From: Fusibacter_A sp965140735
GTDB lineage: Bacteria; Bacillota; Clostridia; Peptostreptococcales; Acidaminobacteraceae
Reading direction: 5' to 3'
NCBI GenBank assembly: GCA_965140735.1
Contig: OZ223306.1
Span: 558,001 to 622,000, forward strand
Length of the DNA: 64,000 nt
The notes below the pieces were generated by a model that saw nothing but the letters and a program-made list of their open reading frames with translations, was not told where the DNA came from and made no database searches. How positions within the stretch are numbered: the first letter of the stretch is position 1; the number at the start of each line of letters is the position of its first letter. The translations under genes were made by a program, and so were the position numbers. Below are positions 1-8,521 of the stretch, in pieces.

Positions 1-1
1 T

Positions 2-223
2 GCAGAGCGCATAAGAAAAGCGGTTTCACAACATCCTTTTAAGAGTGATCTCACACAACATGTCATCTATATTAGTTTGACAATAGGCATGAAGTCATAT
101 GAACCAGATTATGACATTAGACAAGTCTTAAAAATGGCTGATGATGCTTTATACCATGGCAAGAACAATGGAAGAAACCAAGTGGTCAACTACGAAAAAA
201 TGATGAGTAGAAATGGCGCATAG
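2..223 (+). CDS. Diguanylate cyclase (GGDEF domain), C-terminal fragment
   Basis: This is the 3' end of a gene that begins before the window; 73 codons and a TAG stop are visible. The residues ADDALYHGKNNGRNQV match the conserved C-terminal end of GGDEF domains, which make cyclic di-GMP from two GTP. The preceding stretch (SLTIGMKSYEPD) fits the last beta strands of that fold. The GG(D/E)EF signature itself lies outside, so activity and attached sensor domains cannot be judged. After it comes a 125-base gap holding a perfect 7-bp hairpin (GCAAAAG/CTTTTGC) without a T-tract. Confidence 0.85.
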   Translation, partial: AERIRKAVSQHPFKSDLTQHVIYISLTIGMKSYEPDYDIRQVLKMADDALYHGKNNGRNQVVNYEKMMSRNGA

Positions 224-348
224 AAAAGAAAATAGGTTTTGGGTTGAGTATTGCTCAGGATATTATTGTCAATAAATATAGGGGACAGATTGATGTCTGA
301 AGTGGGCAAAAGTTCTACTTTTGCAATAATCATGAGCAGAGGTGATTT

Positions 349-1101
349 ATGATTGTAAAGACGAAGATGGAACAGGATGCGTTGATGTACGTTGGAAAAA
401 TAGTTGCTGAAGCTAGAGATGTTATGGTGGCTAGTGCTAGGGTTGGCATAACAACCAAAGAACTTGATGAAATTGGTGGGAGCATACTCAAGAAATATGG
501 TGCGAAATCAGCGCCGATAACGGACTATAATTTTCCCGGATATACTTGTATCAGTGTGAACCAGACTGCAGCACATGGCATTCCAGATCAATATAAACTG
601 AAAAAAGGTGATATGGTCAATTTTGATGTTTCAGCAGTTTATAACGGATTCTATGCGGATACAGGAAAAAGTATCGTAGTAGGCGAGAAAAATGAGTCTC
701 AATCATTGAAAGAGACTCTGTGTTGTGTTGCTTATGAAGCTTTATTTGCAGGTATATCCGAAGCAAAGCCAGGTCATCGAATTAATGATATTGGAAAAGT
801 CATATTTGAAACGGCCAGTGCAAGAGGGTTAAAAGTAATCATGAATTTGACTGGTCATGGTATTGGAAAGGCATTACATGAGAATCCTCAAGCTATATCT
901 AACTATTACAGTAAAAGTGAAGATGAGAAAATTGAACTTGGTCAAGTGCTTGCTATTGAAACTTTTATTTCTAATAATTCTAACATGGTTAGAGAGAGTT
1001 CCGATGGATGGGCCTTAAAAACAACTGATGGTGGTTTAGTCGCTCAATTTGAACACACGATCATTGTTCAAAAGGATGGTCCAATTATTACGACGCTTTA
1101 A
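349..1101 (+). CDS. map: Methionine aminopeptidase, type I
   Basis: It removes the initiator methionine from nascent proteins in the cytoplasm and uses two metal ions. The 250-residue length is that of the short type Ia enzymes without an N-terminal extension. The expected residues are visible: substrate-side His76 and metal ligands Asp93, Asp104, His170, Glu204 and Glu235, in the usual contexts (NFDVSAV, YADTGKS, TGHGIGKALHENP, AIETF, QFEHTI). The ATG start follows an AGAGGTGA ribosome site. It is not next to ribosomal genes, so this may be a second paralogue. It ends 10 bases from the convergent MgtC-family gene. Confidence 0.95.
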   Translation: MIVKTKMEQDALMYVGKIVAEARDVMVASARVGITTKELDEIGGSILKKYGAKSAPITDYNFPGYTCISVNQTAAHGIPDQYKLKKGDMVNFDVSAVYNGFYADTGKSIVVGEKNESQSLKETLCCVAYEALFAGISEAKPGHRINDIGKVIFETASARGLKVIMNLTGHGIGKALHENPQAISNYYSKSEDEKIELGQVLAIETFISNNSNMVRESSDGWALKTTDGGLVAQFEHTIIVQKDGPIITTL

Positions 1102-1110
1102 ATCTACACT

Positions 1111-1785
1111 CTAAGCTTCATCATCTGCTCTTTTAAGTTCAACTTTTATAATACCCACCAAGGACTCTAATTGGTGCATAATATCTATGTTTTTGATGCC
1201 ATAAGGCGGAATATAATCAATTTCAATGATGGTATGGTTGGCGTTTTCCTCATGAGAAAGTGTCACTTTATTAATACGACAGTTGTATTCTCCAAGTATT
1301 AATGTGATTGTTCCAAGACGTCCTGGTGCTTCATCTGTATAGACGAGTAGGGTGAAGAGACGTTTTGCTCTTGTAAGTTTTTTTTCGATTTGAGAAAATG
1401 TTTTGAGTGTTACAAGCATTATAAATGCAGTAACTAAAGCGATCAAATAGTATCCAGCGCCTACCACTAAACCGATACAAGCAATGGACCACAGGCTAGC
1501 TGCGGTGGTTAGACCTTTCACGGTAGGCCCTTCCTTGATGATTGTACCAGCACCTAAAAAACCGATACCACTGATAACTTGGGCACCAAGTCTGGTTGGA
1601 TCCATGTTAACATTAGTTGCTGCTAATAAGAGATTGACATCCATCACGATGGCTGAAGCAACACACACTAAAATATGCGTTCTAAACCCTGCAGGTCTGT
1701 TGATAACTTCACGTTCAAAGCCAATAAGACCTCCTATGAAGGTTGCAAAGAGTATTTTAATGATGGATTCATAGTATAATGTCAT
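1111..1785 (-). CDS. MgtC/SapB family membrane protein
   Basis: This 224-residue protein has the MgtC N-terminal signature (GGLIGFEREVINRPAGFRTH) and four to five hydrophobic segments in residues 5-130, followed by a soluble C-terminal ACT-like domain (about residues 140-220, beginning LFTLLVYTDEAPGRLG). Family members are inner-membrane proteins tied to magnesium limitation, acid stress or ATP synthase control; the exact role here cannot be told. It converges on map and diverges from the DUF1294 gene across an 85-base AT-rich promoter gap. Confidence 0.88.
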   Translation of the reverse strand: MTLYYESIIKILFATFIGGLIGFEREVINRPAGFRTHILVCVASAIVMDVNLLLAATNVNMDPTRLGAQVISGIGFLGAGTIIKEGPTVKGLTTAASLWSIACIGLVVGAGYYLIALVTAFIMLVTLKTFSQIEKKLTRAKRLFTLLVYTDEAPGRLGTITLILGEYNCRINKVTLSHEENANHTIIEIDYIPPYGIKNIDIMHQLESLVGIIKVELKRADDEA

Positions 1786-1870
1786 AAAGCCCCCTAATAA
1801 AAAATAAAAAAAAGAAAGTATAAAACTTATTATACTATTATTCGTACACTAAATAAAGAAGGAGACGTAA

Positions 1871-2152
1871 ATGAATTTGAAATATATTTTTGTTGCAATG
1901 ACGATTATTAACGCGATGAGTTTCATTATGTATGGACTAGATAAGTATTTTGCTGTTAAAGGAAAATGGCGTATACGTGAAGTCACCCTGCTCAGTATGT
2001 CAGCAATAGGGGGTGGGATAGGCAGCCTCATGGGGATGCTTTTATTTAAACATAAACTTTCAAAACGTTATTTTAGATTTTTAATTCCAATATCAATTTT
2101 ATTGTATTGGGTAGCGTTGTTTTATATCCTATGGCATATGCCGCTCATTTAG
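1871..2152 (+). CDS. DUF1294 family small membrane protein
   Basis: A 93-residue protein with three or four membrane segments. It shows the DUF1294 pattern: an early DK pair (YGLDKYFAVKG), a basic RIRE motif, a glycine-rich helix (SAIGGGIGSLMGM) and an HK motif near a following aromatic residue (FKHKLSKRYF). The family function is unknown. The ATG lies about 5 bases after GAAGGAGA. It is transcribed away from the MgtC-family gene and towards the threonine dehydrogenase gene 56 bases downstream. Confidence 0.85.
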   Translation: MNLKYIFVAMTIINAMSFIMYGLDKYFAVKGKWRIREVTLLSMSAIGGGIGSLMGMLLFKHKLSKRYFRFLIPISILLYWVALFYILWHMPLI

Positions 2153-2208
2153 GTCTTATGGACAATCAAGTCAAATGACAGGATGGTTAGAATCAAAAGG
2201 AGTTTCAT

Positions 2209-3162
2209 ATGAAAAGAATATTGATTACTGGAGCCTCTGGACAAATAGGCACCGAGTTAACCGAAGTGCTCAGACAGGAATACGGCGTGGAAAATGTCAT
2301 TGCAACAAATCTTAGTGTTGGGCGCAATGAAACCGTTGAAAAAAATGGCCTGTTTGAACAATTAGATGTTAAAGATGATAAAAAAATATTCGAACTGGTA
2401 AAAAAATATGAAGTGGATACAATCATAAATTTAGCGGCTTTGTTGTCTGCTGTTGGTGAGAAAAAGCCCAATTTGCTATGGGATGTCAACATGAATGGTT
2501 TATACAATTGCCTTGAAGTGGCTAGGGAAACCGGAGTGAAGCTGTTTACGCCAAGTTCTATTGCGGCTTTTGGATCAAGTACACCATCTGACTTAACACC
2601 TCAAGATACCATTCAGCGTCCTTCAACTATTTATGGTGTCTCTAAAGTGGCTGGAGAGCTTCTATGTGATTACTACTTTAAACGTTTTGGAGTAGATACA
2701 AGGGGTGTGAGATTTCCTGGCATTATATCGTATAAAGCGCTTCCGGGAGGCGGGACTACAGATTATGCGGTTCATATTTATTATGAAGCGTTAAAAAATA
2801 AAAAATTTACATGTAACTTAAGTGGAGAGACTTTTATAGATATGATGTACATGCCTGATGCGATTCACGCTATATTACAAATTATGGAGGCGGATGGTTC
2901 CAAATTGATTCATAGAAATGCATTTAATATCACTGCGATGAGCATATGTCCAGAAGATATAAAGAGAGAAATTCAAAAGCATATTCCAGAGTTTAAAATC
3001 GATTATGCTGTAGATCAGGTTAAGCAAGATATTGCAGATTCATGGCCTAATGCTCTCGATGATTCTTGTGCACGTGAGGAATGGGGATGGCAACCGCAAT
3101 ACAATCTGGAGACGATGACGGTTGATATGCTAACCAAACTAAAGATGAAACTTCATATCTGA
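2209..3162 (+). CDS. tdh: L-threonine 3-dehydrogenase, SDR (epimerase-like) type
   Basis: It probably oxidises L-threonine with NAD+ to 2-amino-3-ketobutyrate. The Rossmann motif GASGQIG is at residues 8-14 and the catalytic YxxxK pair is Tyr142/Lys146 (IYGVSKVAGE). The loop PGIISYKALPGGGTTDYAV is characteristic of the short-chain-type threonine dehydrogenases and separates them from UDP-sugar epimerases. At 317 residues it has the usual length. The start follows AAAAGGAG. No 2-amino-3-ketobutyrate CoA ligase gene is nearby; a threonine aldolase lies at 13.3 kb, so threonine can be used by two routes. Confidence 0.88.
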   Translation: MKRILITGASGQIGTELTEVLRQEYGVENVIATNLSVGRNETVEKNGLFEQLDVKDDKKIFELVKKYEVDTIINLAALLSAVGEKKPNLLWDVNMNGLYNCLEVARETGVKLFTPSSIAAFGSSTPSDLTPQDTIQRPSTIYGVSKVAGELLCDYYFKRFGVDTRGVRFPGIISYKALPGGGTTDYAVHIYYEALKNKKFTCNLSGETFIDMMYMPDAIHAILQIMEADGSKLIHRNAFNITAMSICPEDIKREIQKHIPEFKIDYAVDQVKQDIADSWPNALDDSCAREEWGWQPQYNLETMTVDMLTKLKMKLHI

Positions 3163-3234
3163 TAAGAGATTCTTTTAAGGTATTCTTTATAAGAGATAAA
3201 AAAACGATGCGTTAAGTTTATTTAAGACCCAAGA

Positions 3235-3261
3235 AGGGATGAGTTAATCATCTCTTTTTTT
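3235..3261 (+). terminator. Intrinsic terminator after the threonine dehydrogenase gene
   Basis: An 8-bp stem AGGGATGA/TCATCTCT (one G-T pair) around the loop gttaa is followed by seven T residues. It separates the dehydrogenase gene from the histidine-degradation operon. Confidence 0.75.
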
Positions 3262-3367
3262 AAGATCATTCTGTAGAAGAAACGTCATTCTTATCTATGT
3301 GAGTGGACGTTAAATAGACGACAGTTTCATATACTGTAGACAATAAATATATTTTGGAGGTAAAACC

Positions 3368-4261
3368 ATGAATAAAATCATTCAATGTGTACCAAATTTT
3401 AGTGAAGGTAGAGATTTAGACAAGATTGAACAAATAGTATCAGCATTTAGAGGCAAAAACGGCCTTAAATTATTAGATTATAGCAATGATGAAGATCATA
3501 ATAGAGTTGTTGTGACTTTAGTTGGAGAACCAGAACCTTTAAAAGCGGCAATTGTAGAAGCAGTGGGGACTGCTATTCGTTTAATTGATATGACAAAACA
3601 CGAAGGACAACATCCTAGAATGGGCGCTGTAGATGTTATTCCATTCATTCCAATTAAGAATGTAACAATGGATGAATGTATTGAACTTTCTAAAAGTGTA
3701 GCAGAAGCACTTTATGAAGCTTATGAATTACCAAGTTTCTTATACGAAAAATCTGCTTCAGCACCTCACAGAGAAAACCTTGCCAAGCTCAGAAAAGGTC
3801 AATTTGAAGGGATGGGCGAAAAAGTAAAAGAAGAAGAGTGGAAACCAGATTTCGGGGTTGCAATTCATAAAACAGCTGGTATTACAGCAATAGGTGCGAG
3901 AATGCCACTGGTTGCATTTAATGTCAATTTGAACACAAACGATATTGAAATTGCTAATAAAATTGCAAAAAACGTAAGACATTTAAGTGGAGGGTTAAGA
4001 TACTGTAAAGCGATCGGTATAGAGCTTGAAGATAGAGGCATCGTACAAGTTTCAATGAATATGACGGATTTTACAAAGACACCACTATACAGATCTTTTG
4101 AACTTATTAAAGTTGAAGCGATGAGATATGGTGTTACAGTAGTTGGCAGTGAAATCATTGGTCTTGTACCTATGGATGCACTAATTGGAACAGCTGAATT
4201 CTATCTTGGCGTAGAAGATTTTTCTTACGAACAAGTCCTTGAAAAAAGAATTATGGAGTAA
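3368..4261 (+). CDS. ftcD: Glutamate formimidoyltransferase
   Basis: It transfers the formimino group of N-formimino-glutamate, the product of histidine breakdown, to tetrahydrofolate. The 297-residue protein matches the stand-alone transferase domain, starting with the family signature IIQCVPNFSEGRD and containing HPRMGAVDVIPFIPI near residue 80. The cyclodeaminase half of the fused mammalian enzyme is a separate gene here (5569-6186). The ATG has a TTTGGAGG ribosome site. The gene leads a three-gene operon; the next gene starts 3 bases after its stop, so translation is probably coupled. Confidence 0.95.
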   Translation: MNKIIQCVPNFSEGRDLDKIEQIVSAFRGKNGLKLLDYSNDEDHNRVVVTLVGEPEPLKAAIVEAVGTAIRLIDMTKHEGQHPRMGAVDVIPFIPIKNVTMDECIELSKSVAEALYEAYELPSFLYEKSASAPHRENLAKLRKGQFEGMGEKVKEEEWKPDFGVAIHKTAGITAIGARMPLVAFNVNLNTNDIEIANKIAKNVRHLSGGLRYCKAIGIELEDRGIVQVSMNMTDFTKTPLYRSFELIKVEAMRYGVTVVGSEIIGLVPMDALIGTAEFYLGVEDFSYEQVLEKRIME

Positions 4262-4264
4262 GCG

Positions 4265-5536
4265 ATGAAAAAGGGAAATATGATTATTTCGGGTGCCGCT
4301 GAATTGGTGACCTGTAGTGGGTTTAAAGGTAAAGCTGGATCTGAAATGAAGGACTTGAACATTATAGAAAATGCCTCTGTTATCATAGAAGGGGGCATGA
4401 TTAAGAGTATCACTAAAGATAAGATCGATCTCGTAAAATATGAAAAAATGGGATATGAAATTGTAGATGCAACAAACAAGTGTGTTTTACCTGGTTTTGT
4501 TGATTCTCATACACATTTTATCTTTGGTGGCTATCGTCAGGACGAGTATGATTGGCGTCTGAGAGGCCAGAGTTACATGGAGATCATGTCAAAGGGTGGC
4601 GGCATTGTGAACTCAGTAGAGGGCACTAGAAAAGCTTCTTTTGAAGATCTTTATACAGTTGGGGTAAAGCGGTTGAACAGTATGGCGAGATTTGGCGTGA
4701 CCACAGTGGAAGGTAAAAGTGGTTACGGACTTGATCTAGACACTGAAATCAAGCAACTTGAAGTGATGAAGCGCTTAAATGAGATTCACTCACTCGATAT
4801 TGTGCCTACATTTTTGGGACCTCATGCTCGACCTAAAACGCACAAAGAGATGCCTGATGAGTTTATAGACTATATGATAGATACGGTGTTGCCTGTAGTT
4901 GTGGAAAAGGATCTCGCTATTTTTGCAGATATATTTTGTGAAGAGAATGTGTTCTCAGTAGAACAAAGCAGACGCTTTTTAAATGCGGCAAAGGCAAAGG
5001 GGCTAAAGCTTAAAGTTCACGCAGATGAAATTGTTAGATTGGGCGGTGCCGAACTTGCTGCTGAACTTGGTGCAGTATCTGCTGACCATCTGCTTCAAGC
5101 ATCTGATGAAGGGATTAGAAGCATGCAAGAAGCAGGTGTTGTAACGACATTATTGCCTTGTACCGCTTTTAGCTTAAAAGAGGATTATGCCAGAGCAAGA
5201 GATATGATTGATGCAGGTTGTATTGTAGCACTTGCAACGGATTTTAATCCAGGAAGTTGTTTTACAGAATCAATTCCACTTCTCATTGCACTTGCAACAA
5301 ATCAAATGGGGATGACAATAGAAGAAACCATAACAGCACTTACGATTAATGGGGCTGCGGCACTTGGAAGAGCAGCTCAAGTGGGGAGTATAGACGTGGG
5401 AAAACGCGCTGACTTAGTCATTCATGAGTTCCCGTCCTATAAATTTTTGCCATACCACATTGCAGTGAGCACAGTTGAAAAGGTCATTAAAAATGGTGTT
5501 AAAATCATTGACCTATATAATGATCAACCGTTATAA
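4265..5536 (+). CDS. hutI: Imidazolonepropionase
   Basis: It hydrolyses 4-imidazolone-5-propanoate to N-formimino-L-glutamate, the third step of histidine degradation. The 423-residue amidohydrolase carries the metal-binding HxH at His82/His84 (DSHTHFIFGG), the later KVHADE and SADH motifs, and a conserved ATDFNPG near residue 325. Length and motif order are typical. It sits directly between ftcD and fchA, which fits its product being the ftcD substrate. Confidence 0.96.
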   Translation: MKKGNMIISGAAELVTCSGFKGKAGSEMKDLNIIENASVIIEGGMIKSITKDKIDLVKYEKMGYEIVDATNKCVLPGFVDSHTHFIFGGYRQDEYDWRLRGQSYMEIMSKGGGIVNSVEGTRKASFEDLYTVGVKRLNSMARFGVTTVEGKSGYGLDLDTEIKQLEVMKRLNEIHSLDIVPTFLGPHARPKTHKEMPDEFIDYMIDTVLPVVVEKDLAIFADIFCEENVFSVEQSRRFLNAAKAKGLKLKVHADEIVRLGGAELAAELGAVSADHLLQASDEGIRSMQEAGVVTTLLPCTAFSLKEDYARARDMIDAGCIVALATDFNPGSCFTESIPLLIALATNQMGMTIEETITALTINGAAALGRAAQVGSIDVGKRADLVIHEFPSYKFLPYHIAVSTVEKVIKNGVKIIDLYNDQPL

Positions 5537-5568
5537 TCAGTATAATGAACTTAACAAAGGAGAATACA

Positions 5569-6186
5569 ATGTTAAAAGACTTATATTTACAAGAATTTCT
5601 AGATAAAACAGAATCAAGTGATCCCGTCCCAGGTGGTGGCAGTATTGCGGCATTATCTTCTGCATTGGCATCAGCATTATCTGCAATGGTGGCTAATTTG
5701 ACTATTGACAAAAAAAATTATGAAGATGTTTCAGATGAAATGAAAGTGATCGCTGAAAAAATGAGCACATTTAAACAAGAATTTGTTTTGCTAATTGATA
5801 AAGATGCCAACTCATTTGATAAGGTCATGAAAGCTTATAAACTGCCCAAGGAAACAGATGTTGAAAAAGCGGAAAGAAGTCGACTAATCCAAGAAGGTAT
5901 GGCTTATGCTGCTAGTGTGCCTCTAGAAGTGGCAGAAAAAACAGCTGAGTTGTTTGATCTAATTGAAGTTTTGGTTCAAAAAGGCAATAAAAACGCTCAA
6001 ACAGATGCACTTGTCTCTGCGATGTTAGCAAGAACAGCAATTCTTTCAGCACTTTATAATGTTAAAATCAATTTGGGTTCAATTAAAGATGAAGCCTTCG
6101 TTATGTCAACGACTGAAAAAGTAAAAACGCTTGAAAAATTAGCTATAGAGAAAGAAACACATATATTAGGGCTTTCTGATTTATAA
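5569..6186 (+). CDS. fchA: Formimidoyltetrahydrofolate cyclodeaminase
   Basis: It converts 5-formimino-tetrahydrofolate to 5,10-methenyl-tetrahydrofolate and ammonia, completing the folate branch of histidine fermentation. The 205-residue protein opens with the family motif SSDPVPGGGSIAALSSALASAL near residue 16 (shown in part: DPVPGGGS). I chose the ATG at 5569 because AAAGGAG lies 5 bases upstream; an in-frame ATG at 5545 has no ribosome site. It is the last gene of the ftcD-hutI-fchA operon and is followed by a terminator. Confidence 0.93.
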   Translation: MLKDLYLQEFLDKTESSDPVPGGGSIAALSSALASALSAMVANLTIDKKNYEDVSDEMKVIAEKMSTFKQEFVLLIDKDANSFDKVMKAYKLPKETDVEKAERSRLIQEGMAYAASVPLEVAEKTAELFDLIEVLVQKGNKNAQTDALVSAMLARTAILSALYNVKINLGSIKDEAFVMSTTEKVKTLEKLAIEKETHILGLSDL

Positions 6187-6220
6187 GTATCATAGATTAT
6201 AATATGGCATTAAATGGACT

Positions 6221-6248
6221 AAAACCACACTTTTGTGTGGTTTTTTTT
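6221..6248 (+). terminator. Intrinsic terminator of the ftcD-hutI-fchA operon
   Basis: A perfect AAACCACAC/GTGTGGTTT stem with a four-base loop runs into eight T residues. Confidence 0.9.
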
Positions 6249-6256
6249 AGCTTCAT

Positions 6257-6285
6257 TTGTAATGTTGAAATTTGTGGCGTATAAT
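6257..6285 (+). promoter_or_regulatory. Sigma-A-type promoter of the DegV gene
   Basis: TTGTAA (6257-6262), a 17-base spacer and TATAAT (6280-6285) lie 51 bases before the DegV start codon, immediately after the preceding terminator. Confidence 0.7.
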
Positions 6286-6336
6286 AAGAGTATCTATTAG
6301 AATAAGTTTAATGAAACAAATATAGGAGTTGAAATT

Positions 6337-7176
6337 ATGTATAAAGTAATTGCCGACAGTAGTAACGAATTTGATCAGGCGTTTTTAGATAGATATCCTG
6401 TTGATATAGTGCCTTTTAGATTGTTTATAGATGGAGTTGAGTACGTGGATAATGAAGCGTTAGATGTAGATCAGTTTGTGAAAGAAATGGTTAAGTCTTC
6501 TACACTCCCTAAATCTGCATGCCCATCACCAAATGATTTTATGGCACATTTTGAATGTGAAGCTGAGGAAATTTATGTAGTGACCATTTCTTCTAATCTC
6601 AGTGGAACCTATAATAGCGCCATGTTAGCAAAGAATATTTATGAAAGTGAAAATCCAGGGAAAAAATTTATTCATGTATTTGATTCATTAGGTGCTGCGG
6701 CAACGGAAACGCTCATCACGCGTAAAATTCATGAAGTCAAAAAATTAAACGTTGAACCTGTAGAACTTGTAAAAATTGTAGAAAAGTATATTGACGACAC
6801 ACAGGTTTATTTTATATCGGAGTCTTTAGATAACTTGATTAAGAATGGCAGAATTTCAAAGTGGAAAGGTATAATTGCATCTACACTTAAAATCTTACCA
6901 ATTATGGGTGCAAACGAACATGGTGAAATAAAGCTTTGTGAGAAAGTTAGAACATCTAATAAAGCTTATCAAAGACTGATTGAAATACTACAAGACGAAA
7001 TCATTAAAAACGGTAAAAAAATTGTGGCGGTGACACATGTAGGCAATTTTGAGCGCGCTAATCAGATCGTTGAAGCGTTGAATAGGACCACTGGTGTTGA
7101 AGAAATTTTCAACTTGAAATGTGCTGGATTATCTTCGCTTTATGCAGATAATAATGGTATAATTGTGGCTTTATAG
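6337..7176 (+). CDS. DegV family fatty-acid-binding protein
   Basis: DegV/FakB-type proteins bind fatty acids and in some Firmicutes hand them to the FakA kinase. This 279-residue protein has the family layout: N-terminal ADSSNEFDQAFLDRYPV, the binding-site segment TISSNLSGTYNSA near residue 85, and DSLGAAAT around residue 112. Length is typical. It stands alone between two terminators with its own promoter. No FakA is in the window, so the ligand is inferred from the family only. Confidence 0.9.
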   Translation: MYKVIADSSNEFDQAFLDRYPVDIVPFRLFIDGVEYVDNEALDVDQFVKEMVKSSTLPKSACPSPNDFMAHFECEAEEIYVVTISSNLSGTYNSAMLAKNIYESENPGKKFIHVFDSLGAAATETLITRKIHEVKKLNVEPVELVKIVEKYIDDTQVYFISESLDNLIKNGRISKWKGIIASTLKILPIMGANEHGEIKLCEKVRTSNKAYQRLIEILQDEIIKNGKKIVAVTHVGNFERANQIVEALNRTTGVEEIFNLKCAGLSSLYADNNGIIVAL

Positions 7177-7233
7177 AGTCCTAAAAAATGCCCTAAAATA
7201 CGATTTAAATGAAGAAAATACAAAAAAGATAAG

Positions 7234-7272
7234 ACATCAACGCTATGGAAAATCAATCGTTGATGTTTTTTT
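7234..7272 (+). terminator. Intrinsic terminator after the DegV gene
   Basis: A 9-bp perfect stem ACATCAACG/CGTTGATGT with a 15-base loop is followed by a run of T residues. Confidence 0.85.
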
Positions 7273-7336
7273 GTGTAATTTTTTCAGTTGTTAAAATAAA
7301 TTAAGAACAAAAGTGGAAAAGAGTGTGGGACTAATG

Positions 7337-7365
7337 TTGTCATAAACCTGATTAAATGTTATGAT
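7337..7365 (+). promoter_or_regulatory. Promoter of the serine operon
   Basis: TTGTCA (7337-7342), a 17-base spacer and TATGAT (7360-7365) lie 37 bases before the aminotransferase start codon. I see no T-box or other riboswitch in the short leader. Confidence 0.65.
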
Positions 7366-7401
7366 TAACATGATTTAATAATATATTTTGAGGTGATTTG
7401 A

Positions 7402-8472
7402 ATGCATAAAAGATTGTTTATTCCAGGACCAGTTGATGTAAGTGAAGACGTACTTTTAAAAATGGCAACACCGCAAATTGGGCACAGAACCAAGGAAGCT
7501 TCTGCATTACAAAGAAGTATTTCTGACAAAATGAGAAAAGTGATGTTCACAGAAAATGAAATTCTGTTGTCGACTTCTTCAGGAAGTGGCTTAATGGAAG
7601 GTGCTGTTAGATCTTGTACAAGAAAAAAAGCAGCCGTATTTTCAGTGGGTGCATTTGGTAACAGATGGTATGATATGGCTGTTGCTAATAATGTTCCAGC
7701 TGATATTTTTAAATCAGAATTAGGACAACCTACGACGCCTGAGATGGTTGAAAAAGCACTTTCAACAGGTGAATACGACTTAATTACAATTACACACAAT
7801 GAAACTTCTACAGGGATTATGAATCCAGTTGAAGCCATTGCTGAAGTTGTGAAAAAGTACCCAGATGTAATCTTTTGTTTAGATACAGTAAGTTCAATGG
7901 GTGGCACAAAAATTGAAGTTGATAAATTAGGTGTTGATATTTGTATTACTTCAACTCAAAAATGTTTAGGTTTACCAGCGGGTCTTGCGATCTGTTCCTT
8001 CTCAAACAAAGCTCTTGAAGCGGCTAAACAAGTACCTCATAGAGGCCTTTATTTTGACTTGTTATCGCTTTATGAATGCATCCAAAAAAAAGACTATCAA
8101 TATCCTTCTACACCTTCTTTAGCGCATATGTTTGCATTAGATTATCAATTAGACAAGATTTTAGAAGAAGGTCTTGAAAATAGATTTAGCAGACATTTGG
8201 CAATGGCAAAAGTTGTAAGAGAATGGGCTCATAAGCATTTTGAAATGCTTGCTGAGGAGCAGTATGCTTCAAACACTTTAACAACAGTTAAAAATACTAA
8301 AGAAATCAGTGTTGCTGATTTAAATAAAGAACTTGGAAAACGTGGTTATATGATTTCTAATGGTTATGGTACTTTAAAGGAGAAAACTTTCAGAATAGCA
8401 CATATGGCTGATACGAAAATGGAAGATCTTCAAGCTTTATTAAAAGAGATTGAGTCTGTTTTAGGATTATAA
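7402..8472 (+). CDS. Class V aminotransferase (probable phosphoserine/serine-pyruvate aminotransferase)
   Basis: This 356-residue PLP enzyme belongs to the alanine-glyoxylate/serine-pyruvate aminotransferase branch of class V. It begins LFIPGPVDVSEDVL, and the PLP-binding lysine is Lys187 in TSTQKCLGLPAG; the ring-stacking region is STSSGSGLMEGAV near residue 60. Its position directly before serA suggests that it does the SerC step, converting 3-phosphohydroxypyruvate to phosphoserine, as proposed for similar clostridial pairs. Serine-glyoxylate or alanine-glyoxylate transamination remains possible. The start has TTGAGGTGA upstream, and the gap to serA is 49 bases. Confidence 0.85.
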   Translation: MHKRLFIPGPVDVSEDVLLKMATPQIGHRTKEASALQRSISDKMRKVMFTENEILLSTSSGSGLMEGAVRSCTRKKAAVFSVGAFGNRWYDMAVANNVPADIFKSELGQPTTPEMVEKALSTGEYDLITITHNETSTGIMNPVEAIAEVVKKYPDVIFCLDTVSSMGGTKIEVDKLGVDICITSTQKCLGLPAGLAICSFSNKALEAAKQVPHRGLYFDLLSLYECIQKKDYQYPSTPSLAHMFALDYQLDKILEEGLENRFSRHLAMAKVVREWAHKHFEMLAEEQYASNTLTTVKNTKEISVADLNKELGKRGYMISNGYGTLKEKTFRIAHMADTKMEDLQALLKEIESVLGL

Positions 8473-8521
8473 ATTGGCAAAATGACGTTAGGAAGACTTT
8501 GTATCTTTAGGAGGCACGTAA

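Noticed and set aside
1484..1774. Plus-strand 96-residue frame inside the MgtC-family gene
   Set aside because: It is the antisense shadow of a well-supported gene and has no ribosome site or family match.
7273..7401. Possible T-box or serine/glycine riboswitch before the serine operon
   Set aside because: The leader after the promoter is under 40 bases and lacks T-box motifs.
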